From the NCBI GenBank assembly GCA_937871605.1, contig CALMRM010000144.1, positions 1 through 15,516 of the forward strand: a stretch of 15,516 nt of DNA, read 5' to 3'. The notes beneath the pieces are model-generated. The model made no database searches. It was not told where the DNA came from and saw only the letters and a list, made by a program, of their open reading frames with translations. The position numbers and the translations under genes were made by a program. The DNA comes from an uncultured Terriglobus sp. (GTDB lineage Bacteria; Acidobacteriota; Terriglobia; Terriglobales; Acidobacteriaceae). This document shows positions 1-6,454 of this stretch, one piece after another. Positions within the stretch are counted from its first letter, which is position 1, and each line of letters begins with the position of its first letter.

Positions 1-490
1 CTCCGCCGCCAAGGCAGCTGCCGCACAGCAGTCCGTTGTTGCCATCCGCGAGAAGTTGAAGGAGCCGCTCAACGCCGTACTAGCCACACAGGAGACGGCG
101 CGCGGCCTTGTGGTGACATTGGGCGACGTGCTCTTTGACACCGGCAAGAGCCAGCTCAAGCAGAACGCTCAGATATCGCTGGCCAAAGTATCCGTCATCC
201 TGCAGCAATACCCTGACCTCAAGCTGCAGATCGAGGGCTACACCGACGCCGTCGGCAGCGACGAGTACAACCTGAAGCTGAGCCAGAGCCGCGCCGACGC
301 GACTAAGGCCTTCCTGGTCAGCAACAACGTGGATCCCAACAACATCACCGCAACCGGCTACGGCAAGTCACACCCCGTGGCGGACAACACCACGGCGCAG
401 GGCAAGGCGCAGAACCGCCGCGTGGAAATGGTCGTCTCCGGCCCTTCCATCGGTGTCCAGACGCAAGCCCCAACCGACAGCGCGCAGTAA
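1..490 (+). CDS. OmpA-family outer-membrane/peptidoglycan-binding protein, 3' part
   Basis: The reading frame is open from the left edge of the window, so the true start lies outside it; a TTG at 56 is not needed as a start. The visible part begins with an Ala-rich, probably helical stretch (SAAKAAAAQQSVVAIREK), then a complete OmpA-like domain: DVLFDTGKSQLK, EGYTDAVGSDEYNLKLSQSR, and the closing NRRVEM. The TD and NRR residues match those that bind diaminopimelate of peptidoglycan in OmpA/Pal/MotB domains (family knowledge). It should act in the periplasm, tying the outer envelope to the cell wall. The C-terminal tail after the domain is short and polar. Acidobacterial OmpA proteins with an Ala-rich N-terminal half are common. 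The stop at 488-490 is followed by a strong hairpin, so this gene likely ends its transcript. Confidence 0.9.
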   Translation, partial: SAAKAAAAQQSVVAIREKLKEPLNAVLATQETARGLVVTLGDVLFDTGKSQLKQNAQISLAKVSVILQQYPDLKLQIEGYTDAVGSDEYNLKLSQSRADATKAFLVSNNVDPNNITATGYGKSHPVADNTTAQGKAQNRRVEMVVSGPSIGVQTQAPTDSAQ

Positions 491-501
491 ACCCCCGCAT
501 C

Positions 502-547
502 AGCGAGAGGAGAAAGGCTGCCAAATGGCAGGCTTTCTTCTCTCGCT
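502..547 (+). terminator. 21-bp hairpin after the OmpA-family gene
   Basis: Arms 502-522 and 527-547 pair over 21 positions with one G-T wobble and one mismatch, around a 4-nt loop AAAT. It begins 11 nt after the stop codon. The right arm is pyrimidine-rich (CTTTCTTCTCTC), so an inner GCTGCC/GGCAG hairpin followed by that tract could also act as a Rho-independent terminator. No T-run follows the full stem. Confidence 0.7.
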
Positions 548-576
548 AACCTTCTACCCTCATTTACTTTCGTGCT

Positions 577-736
577 GTCATCCTGAGCGCAGCGAAGGAT
601 CCCTACAAAGGCCAACCCAGCACAAGTCTCTCTCGACCTTTTCGCAACGAAAGCTCGTAGCAACTCTGCCAGAGGAAAGTGCGCGGGGATCCTTCGCTGC
701 GCCCTTCGCCCTGCTCAGGGCAAGCTTCAGGATGAC
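577..736. repeat. Inverted intergenic repeat pair (GTCATCCTGA...GGATCC family)
   Basis: The left arm 577-603 starts GTCATCCTGAGCGCAGCG and ends AAGGATCCC. The right arm 685-736 is its inverse: GGGGATCCTTCGCTGCGC at 685-702 and CAGGATGAC at 728-736. The right arm carries about 24 extra bases (roughly 703-727) that repeat the core in altered form (CCTGAGCAGGGCGAAGG on the minus strand). The 81-bp interior shows no gene. Related arms occur at 5988-6162 and 6405-6418. This looks like a dispersed, MITE- or REP-like element; mobility is inferred only from copy number and symmetry. It fills most of the 295-bp gap before the dehydrogenase gene. Confidence 0.75.
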
Positions 737-785
737 GAGACAGGTGGAGGACGAGGTTTTGCGCATCACACCTCCCTGAGGGCAC

Positions 786-1562
786 ATGGGCATCAGCATT
801 CGCAACAAGGTCGCGTTCATCACGGGCGCAAGCGCCGGTATTGGCAAGGCAACAGCGTTCGCCCTCGCAGCGGAAGGTGCACGCCTCTTGCTGTGCGCGC
901 GCTCGACGGACGCGCTCACCGCCATGCGCGACGACCTGATCGCCGCCGGCGCTGCAGATGTCTTCCCTTTCGCGCTGGACGTGAGCAAACGCACGGAGGT
1001 GCAGGCGGCCCTGCAGCAGATTCCCGTCGAGTGGCAAGACATCACGATCCTGGTGAACAACGCGGGCCTGGCGCGCGGCTTGGAAAAGTTGTATCTCGAC
1101 AACCCGGACCACTGGGACGAAATGATCGACACCAACGTGAAGGGCCTGCTGTATGTGACGCGCGCGGTGCTGCCCGGCATGGTGGAGCGCGGTGCGGGCC
1201 ACCTTGTCAATCTTGGCTCCACGGCGGGGCATATGGCCTATGGCGGCGGCTCCATGTACTGCGCCACAAAAGCAGCGGAGAAGATGCTGAGCGAAGGCAT
1301 GCGCATCGATCTGCTGGGTACACCGGTTCGCGTGACCAGTATCGATCCGGGCATGGTGGAGACGCGGTTTAGTGAAGTCCGCTTCGGCGGCGACAAGGAG
1401 CGTGCCGCCAAGGTCTATGCCAACACCACGCCGCTTACTCCAGACGACGTGGCGGACGCCATCAGGTGGGCAGTCACCCGCCCGGCACACGTCAACGTGT
1501 CGAACGTGCTGCTCACCTCGATCACCCAGGCAAACTCGCTTTCGATTCACCGCACAGCCTAG
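786..1562 (+). CDS. ydfG: SDR-family NADP-dependent oxidoreductase, YdfG-like
   Basis: This 258-residue cytoplasmic enzyme has the classical short-chain dehydrogenase layout. The cofactor loop TGASAGIG is at 13-20, NNAG at 91-94, structural N117, and the catalytic triad S145, Y158 and K162 (YCATK). Arg39 at the end of beta-2 suggests NADP(H) rather than NAD(H). The second half, with PGMVETRFSEVRFGGD, a Y-N-T-x-x-L-T-P-D-D-V-A stretch, HVNVSNVL and a terminal SIHR, matches the YdfG/YMR226C group. That group reduces 3-hydroxy acids and malonic semialdehyde and oxidises L-allo-threonine or serine (family knowledge); the substrate here is not shown by the sequence. The ATG at 786 has GAGGG just upstream (777-781). 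The receptor gene follows on the same strand after 66 bp, but nothing links their functions. Confidence 0.9.
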   Translation: MGISIRNKVAFITGASAGIGKATAFALAAEGARLLLCARSTDALTAMRDDLIAAGAADVFPFALDVSKRTEVQAALQQIPVEWQDITILVNNAGLARGLEKLYLDNPDHWDEMIDTNVKGLLYVTRAVLPGMVERGAGHLVNLGSTAGHMAYGGGSMYCATKAAEKMLSEGMRIDLLGTPVRVTSIDPGMVETRFSEVRFGGDKERAAKVYANTTPLTPDDVADAIRWAVTRPAHVNVSNVLLTSITQANSLSIHRTA

Positions 1563-1628
1563 GCGACATCTTCAGTCCGGGCGGCCTCCGTGCGTCTTCG
1601 ACCGCAGGGGTCGTCATATCCTTGTAGG

Positions 1629-4600
1629 ATGAGTCGTTTTCAAGGCCGCAGAGGCTGGCCTGCCGCGGGCCTACACCGCACCGTTTCACTGCTTGCATGC
1701 ACCGCTGTGGTGCTCGTCGCTGCCGATGCGCCCGCACAGGGTGCCAATGCGTCGCTGTCTGGCATTGTGCGCGACAGCAGCGGCAGCCTTGTCTCTCACG
1801 CCAGGGTCACCATTGTGGAAGCGAGCCGGTCTGCCGAACGCGACACAGAGACCAACGACGCGGGCCTGTACGCTGTGCCGCAGCTGCCTGCGGGTCAGTA
1901 CCGCATCACCGTGCAGGCGCCTGGCTTTGCAGCCACGGAGCAAACCGTGGTGCTTACGGTGGGCCAGCGTGCCAGTATCGACCTGCAACTGCAGGTACAG
2001 GCAGCGAAAGCAGACGTGACGGTGCAGACCAGCGAGGTCACCATCGAGCGTGAGGATGCCTCGCTCTCCGCCGTCACCGGGCCGCGCGCTATCGAGCAGC
2101 TGCCGTTGAACGGCCGTGACACCACGCAACTGGCGCTGCTGTCACCGGGCGTTGTTCCCTCCCGCCGCGTCAACCCAGACTCACAGGGGCTTGGCCGCCA
2201 GATCAGCATCGAGGGTCGCAGGCCCAACCAGGTCGAGTTCCTGCTGGATGGCACCGACGTCAACGACGCCTACAACAACACACCCGGCGGTGCCAGCGGC
2301 GTGATTCCAGGCGTGGACAGCATCGCGCAGTTTCGCGTGCTCACCAATGGCTATGGGGCGGAGTTCGGCCGCACCGGCGGCGGCATCATCGACGAGATCA
2401 CGCGTAGCGGCACCAACCAACTGCACGGCAGCCTCTTCGAGTTTGCCCGCAACTCTGCCATGGATGCGAAGAACTACTTCGATCCGAAGACGCTGCCCAT
2501 TCCGGCCTTTCAGCGCAACCAGTTTGGCGGCTCCTTGGGCGGCGGCATGGGCAAGCAGACGTTCTACTTTGGCAACTACGAGGGCTTGCGGCAAACGCTG
2601 GGCACCACCACGCAGGCACTGGTGCCGAATGCTACGGCGCGTGCCACGGGCGTGGCAGCCGTCAGGCCGTTCCTCGCGATTATTCCCGTGCCGAACAGCA
2701 CCGTGTACACAGACGGCACCGGCATCTACCAAGCCACCAGCACGGGCAACACCGACGAGGACTTCTTCGTGGTGCGGGTCGACCACCAGCAGTCCGACCG
2801 CACGTCGTACTTTGCGCGCTACCAGTTTGACAACGCAAATGCCTACACGCCGGATTCCCTGCAGCTTTCGCAGAGTCACAACGGCTCTCGCGCGCAATAC
2901 GCCACCGTGCAGATGACGCACAGCTTCAGCCAGCGCCTGGTGAACGAAGCACGCGCCAGCTACAACCGCTCGTATTACACGCTGCAGTACCAGATCATCC
3001 CCAACCTGGACCCGTCGCTGTCGTTCGTACCCGGCAATCCCTTTGGCTCCATCAGCATCACGGGCTTGGCCATGATCGGTCCCATGCGCTTCGGGCCGAA
3101 CTTGAATGTGCTGAACCTCTTTGAGGGCAGCGACGACCTGACGCTGGTGCTGGGCAGGCACACGCTGGCCTTTGGTGTGGATGAGAAGCAGATCCTGTTT
3201 CCGCAGGAAGCGGCGCAGTCGCAGAACGGCTTTTACCAGTTCACTTCGGTCGCCAACTTCCTGGCCGCCAAGCCCTCTGCCGTGGAGATCGCCCTGCCCG
3301 GCTCCAACCCTATGCGGCACTGGCGGCAGCACATGGACGCGGCCTACGTGACCGACAGCTACCGCGTGACTGATGCCCTAAACATCACCGCGGGCCTGCG
3401 CTACGAGCGTGCCAGCGTGCCCACAGAGCAGAACGGCCTGCAGGCTACCGTGCGCAATGTACTCACCGACACTGCCGATACCGTCGGTCCGCTGTACACC
3501 AATCCGGCAAACTTGAACCTCGCGCCGCGCGTGGGTTTTGCCTACTCGCCGGGCGCCAAGTCCACCAGCGTGCGCGGTGCCTTTGGCGTCTACTTCGACC
3601 CGCTGTGGACCGACTTTTACCTGAACGCGGGCAGCCGCCAGCCGCCCTTTTACACGGTGGGCAGCGTTAACAACCCGACGTTTCCGCGCGTCAACATCAC
3701 CGCCGCAAACTTTGTGCTGGGCCGCATTGACGTGGTGCAGTACCACCCCGCCAGCCCGTACGTGATGCAGTGGAACACGAGCGTGCAGCAGCAGGTGGCG
3801 CGCGGCGCAGTGCTGACGCTGGCCTACTCCAGCAACCGTGGCGTGCACGATCAGCGCATCGTGGATGAGAACCAGGCCCTTCCGCAGATCGTGAATGGCC
3901 GCAAGTTTTTCCCGGCAAACTCCGTGGTGCGCAACACCGCGTTCACCAGCATCCGCTACAAGGAGACCAATGGGCTCTCCAGCTACAACGCTCTACGTGC
4001 CACGCTGGACTATCGTCTGAGCCGGTGGGTGCAGCTGCGGTCCAACTACACGTGGAGCAAGGCGCTGGACACCAGTTCGCTGGTGACGGCACAGGGTACG
4101 GAGAACGACCTGCCGCAGGACCCGGACAGCCTGCGCGCTGAGAAAGGTCTGTCCAACTACGACCTGCGCAACTACAGCAGCACCTCTGTCACTACAGAAC
4201 TGCCGCGTGTCGCCGGGCCCAAGTGGCTTACCGCAGGCTGGCAGGCGAACGGTGTGGTCGAGCTTGCCAGCGGCGCCCCGTTCTCGACGCTGCTGAGCTA
4301 TGACAACGCGCGTGCGCGCATCGGCACAGGTCCTTCCCAGGAGCGGCCCGACCTTGTGCCGGGTCGCAGCGCAAACCCCATCAAGGGCGGACCGTTGCAG
4401 TACTTTGACCCGACCGCGTTTTCGCTGCCCACGGCAGGCTACTTTGGCGACCTGCCTCGTAACACGCTGATCGGACCCGGCCTCATCTCGATCGATGGCG
4501 CTCTCAATAAAAGCTTCTACTTCGGCGAGCGGAGCCACCTGCAGCTGCGGGGCGAGGTCTTCAACATCCCCAATCGCGCGAACTTCGCCATTCCCAGCCA

Positions 4601-4706
4601 GCGCAACGTCTTTACCACCACGGGCCGTGTGGCCAGCGCGGGCTTGATCACCAACACGCTGACCAGTTCTCGGCAGATTCAGCTGGGTGCACGCTTCGAT
4701 TTTTGA
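1629..4706 (+). CDS. Oar-like TonB-dependent outer-membrane receptor with carboxypeptidase regulatory domain
   Basis: From the ATG at 1629 the protein has 1,025 residues. An upstream in-frame GTG at 1590 is possible, but the ATG places a basic N-region directly before a hydrophobic core (residues 18-33) and a cleavage site near DAPAQ-GAN, so I prefer it. Residues about 42-120 form a CarboxypepD_reg-like Ig domain (SGIVRDSSGSLV, TNDAGLYAVPQLPAGQYRI, APGF). A plug-like region follows at about 150-262 (IEQLPLNGRDTTQLALLSPG, EFLLDGTDVNDAYN, GAEFGRTGGGIIDEITRSGTN), then a long Tyr- and Asn-rich beta-barrel ending in Phe (GARFDF), as expected for BAM-assembled proteins. I see no clear TonB box. Families like this import large or complex ligands, often glycans or peptides; no SusD partner lies nearby, so the ligand is unknown. 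Confidence 0.93.
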   Translation: MSRFQGRRGWPAAGLHRTVSLLACTAVVLVAADAPAQGANASLSGIVRDSSGSLVSHARVTIVEASRSAERDTETNDAGLYAVPQLPAGQYRITVQAPGFAATEQTVVLTVGQRASIDLQLQVQAAKADVTVQTSEVTIEREDASLSAVTGPRAIEQLPLNGRDTTQLALLSPGVVPSRRVNPDSQGLGRQISIEGRRPNQVEFLLDGTDVNDAYNNTPGGASGVIPGVDSIAQFRVLTNGYGAEFGRTGGGIIDEITRSGTNQLHGSLFEFARNSAMDAKNYFDPKTLPIPAFQRNQFGGSLGGGMGKQTFYFGNYEGLRQTLGTTTQALVPNATARATGVAAVRPFLAIIPVPNSTVYTDGTGIYQATSTGNTDEDFFVVRVDHQQSDRTSYFARYQFDNANAYTPDSLQLSQSHNGSRAQYATVQMTHSFSQRLVNEARASYNRSYYTLQYQIIPNLDPSLSFVPGNPFGSISITGLAMIGPMRFGPNLNVLNLFEGSDDLTLVLGRHTLAFGVDEKQILFPQEAAQSQNGFYQFTSVANFLAAKPSAVEIALPGSNPMRHWRQHMDAAYVTDSYRVTDALNITAGLRYERASVPTEQNGLQATVRNVLTDTADTVGPLYTNPANLNLAPRVGFAYSPGAKSTSVRGAFGVYFDPLWTDFYLNAGSRQPPFYTVGSVNNPTFPRVNITAANFVLGRIDVVQYHPASPYVMQWNTSVQQQVARGAVLTLAYSSNRGVHDQRIVDENQALPQIVNGRKFFPANSVVRNTAFTSIRYKETNGLSSYNALRATLDYRLSRWVQLRSNYTWSKALDTSSLVTAQGTENDLPQDPDSLRAEKGLSNYDLRNYSSTSVTTELPRVAGPKWLTAGWQANGVVELASGAPFSTLLSYDNARARIGTGPSQERPDLVPGRSANPIKGGPLQYFDPTAFSLPTAGYFGDLPRNTLIGPGLISIDGALNKSFYFGERSHLQLRGEVFNIPNRANFAIPSQRNVFTTTGRVASAGLITNTLTSSRQIQLGARFDF

Positions 4707-4726
4707 GCGGGTGCATCACATCACGC

Positions 4727-5053
4727 ATGGCAACAAAGGCAGTGACCAAGCAGCCGGCAAAGAAGATCGTCACCAAGAAGGCAGCAAAACAGGTTCTCCG
4801 GAAGGCTGTACCCGCGCGCGTTGCGGCCGCGACGGCAGAACCGCTAACGCACCGGCTGGACGCCCTGCTACACACCATGCGCTGCATCGCGCAGCACGAG
4901 GATCAGCTGTGTACCCTGCTGCACGATGCTCGCAAGACGGGTCGCATGAGCGCTGCCCTGCGACGTGACCTGAACGCCATCTTGACGGAGCTGCCGGCAG
5001 AGGAATACACCGACGATCTGCACGCGGTACTGGAACTGGCTTTATCCGTGTGA
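4727..5053 (+). CDS. Small Lys/Ala-tailed helical protein, unknown function
   Basis: I do not recognise this 108-residue protein. Residues 1-36 are basic and Lys/Ala/Val-rich (MATKAVTKQPAKKIVTKKAA), resembling the disordered tails of histone-H1-like or HBHA-type proteins. Residues 39-108 look like a compact helical domain with two cysteines (C53 and C62) and an acidic C-terminal half (ELPAEEYTDDLHAVLELAL). It has no signal peptide or membrane segment. The ATG at 4727 is chosen over the TTG at 4703, which overlaps the receptor's stop. The gene starts 20 bp after the receptor and probably shares its transcript. No clear ribosome site is visible. DNA or RNA binding by the tail is only a guess from composition. 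Confidence 0.65.
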   Translation: MATKAVTKQPAKKIVTKKAAKQVLRKAVPARVAAATAEPLTHRLDALLHTMRCIAQHEDQLCTLLHDARKTGRMSAALRRDLNAILTELPAEEYTDDLHAVLELALSV

Positions 5054-5147
5054 CGAATATGCACATTTCAGCGACAAAAGCGTGCAAGTAAGCGCCGTTT
5101 CGCTGCTCAGCAGCATGCAAAAGCGCGCGTAAATCACACTTCAAACA

Positions 5148-5945
5148 TTCGCGCGCGCTGATGAAGGCGGGGAATCTGGTGAACAGGATCAGGACCGCCC
5201 CACAGCAGCGCCAGCGCACCCAGCAGCAGGTAGGGCGTGACGACGCGCAGCGTCTCGCTCTGGAGATACGTGGCGTAGGTACCTACGGCTTGCATGGCGG
5301 CCTTTCTCCCGCGGTTGGCTCCATGCCCGAGAAGATGAAGCGTGTGCCCACCAGCACACCCAGAATGGCGCCCACCGGGTTGAACGCCTGCGCCAGGTTC
5401 AGGCGCGACTCCGACGTGGCTGTGGGCTCAAGCTGCGCCATGGATGGATTTGCCGCGGTCTCTAGAAATGCCAGCCAGCTAGCCATCACGAACAGTGCCA
5501 CCAGAAAGTAGCTGTACTGCCCTGCCCGCGCCGCCGGCCAGAACAGGAAGCGGCCTGTGCTGAACAGCAGCAGACCGGTGACAAAGCCGGCCTTGTACCC
5601 CCTGCGCCGCATCAGCATGCCCGCGGGCAGCGCCGGCAGGAAGTAGCCCAGGTAAAACTCCGACTGCATCAGCCCGGCCTTGAAGCGGCTGATGGCGAAT
5701 GACTTCATGAACTGCCGGATGAGCACATCGTTCAGATTGTTCGGTATGCCCCACAGAAAGAACAGGCCGGTGATAAGCAGGAAGACGCGCAGCACACCGG
5801 GCGGCAGCAGTGGCGCGGAGGTGTCGCGGGTGGTCGCGAAGGGCGTGGCGGAACGAGCATCGGCTGAAATCTCCGTGCGTAACGCTACATGCTGGCGTGC
5901 GCGCTCGTAAACCGGCGCGACCAGTTGCTTGCAGAGCTTGAACAT
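5148..5945 (-). pseudogene. fucP: Decayed FucP-type L-fucose:H+ symporter (MFS), frameshifted and C-terminally deleted
   Basis: The intact stretch 5945-5286 encodes transmembrane helices of the FucP/sugar permease family: LFFLWGIPNNLNDVLIRQF with D73, and LETAANP with E162, matching the proton-coupling Asp and Glu of E. coli FucP (Asp46 and Glu135 there). Near 5295 one G is missing (GAAAGGCCGCC), giving GERPPCKP and a stop at 5283-5285. The correct sequence continues in another frame (AMQAVGTYATYLQSETLRVVTPYLLLGALALLW when read through), and near 5184 an extra G shifts it back (AVLILFTRFPAFISARE). Homology ends at about 5148, so the second six-helix bundle is absent; FucP proteins normally have about 420 residues and only about 265 codons remain. 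Two single-base errors could be sequencing faults, but the missing half could not. The ATG at 5943-5945 is the only plausible start. Confidence 0.85.
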
Positions 5946-5987
5946 CAGACTTGCCTGTCCAATCCCTGACGGTGCAGCCCACCATTT

Positions 5988-6162
5988 GTCATCCTGCAGC
6001 GAAGCGGTTGGATCTGCTTGTATGCCGGTGCGCTCGCGACGGCTGCCTGTGGCACTTGAGCCAGACTGTTCGTGCCGCGCGAACCTACGCGCCCGCTTGC
6101 CGGCCGGAGACGGTGGTGTGCCAGGCTAACCTGCAGATCCCTCCGCTGCGCTGCGGGATGAC
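5988..6162. repeat. Inverted intergenic repeat pair with 30-bp arms
   Basis: The arm at 5988-6017 (GTCATCCTGCAGCGAAGCGG followed by a GGATCTGC end) and the inverted arm at 6133-6162 match at 26 of 30 positions. Outer ends are GTCATCC and inner ends GATCTGC. The 115-bp interior has short unconvincing frames and no recognisable gene. The element sits exactly between the two remnant sugar genes and belongs to the same family as 577-736. Confidence 0.75.
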
Positions 6163-6167
6163 AAGGT

Positions 6168-6390
6168 AGCAGCAGAAAGTGGGTCTACGCTTCCGTCTGC
6201 CGCGCCTGCACGGTCACCGACCCGGTCACACCCGCGCTGCGTGGCTCAGCCAGAACGTCGTCCAGCACGTAGACACGCCGCAGCGGAGCGAGTTCGCCCT
6301 GCAGCCAGCCAACTCCTCTGGCGCGTAGTGCCACAGGTGGTGCTGTGCGTCGATACGGAGAATTTCGGCTGGCTCGCTCACGTGGGACAT
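6168..6390 (-). pseudogene. Remnant of a COG3618-type amidohydrolase (L-fuconolactonase/rhamnonolactonase-like), N-terminal part only
   Basis: Reading the minus strand from an ATG at 6388-6390 gives MSHVSEPAEILRIDAQHHLW followed by HYAPEE. This resembles the family's N-terminus, usually IDAHQHFWRYxPEEFGWL. One base is missing at about 6311 (GAGTTGGCTGG instead of GAGTTTGGCTGG). In the next frame the match resumes as GWLQGELAPLRRVYVLDD, then a segment ending GVTGSVTVQARQTEA, like the family's GVxGTVxVQARQ. A stop at 6185-6187 follows, then THFLLL, like the family's ETRWLL. Homology ends where the inverted repeat begins. About 70 codons of a normal ~280 are left. The metal-binding His-Gln-His has become Gln-His-His, another sign of decay. 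The proximity to fucP suggests an L-fuconolactonase, but related lactonases cannot be excluded. Confidence 0.72.
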
Positions 6391-6404
6391 GCCCATTACC
6401 CCAG

Positions 6405-6418
6405 CCGCTCAGGATGAC
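6405..6418. repeat. Half-copy of the GTCATCCTGA intergenic repeat
   Basis: CCGCTCAGGATGAC, on the minus strand GTCATCCTGAGCGG, matches the outer end of the repeat arms at 577 and 728-736. No partner arm lies close by. It sits between the amidohydrolase remnant and the stop of the GH20 gene; 6391-6454 holds nothing else that I can identify. Confidence 0.5.
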
Positions 6419-6454
6419 GGAGTCAGTAGGGTGCCGCTCGAACGGTAGAAATGC

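Noticed and set aside
603..1550. A 315-codon minus-strand frame across the repeat and the dehydrogenase gene
   Set aside because: Composition is dominated by His, Arg and Cys, it runs through the inverted repeat, and the plus strand encodes an unmistakable SDR enzyme.
1599..1613. CGACC/GGTCG hairpin before the receptor start, as a terminator or attenuator
   Set aside because: Only 5 bp of stem and no T-run; too weak to claim.
2181..3332. A 383-codon open frame on the minus strand within the receptor gene
   Set aside because: It is Arg/His/Val-rich with no recognisable domain and lies opposite a clearly coding frame; high GC creates such long antisense frames.
5114..5157. GCGCGCG and CGCGCGC as an inverted repeat after the fucP remnant
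   Set aside because: Alternating GC runs are self-complementary by composition, and the 27-bp loop gives no convincing terminator.
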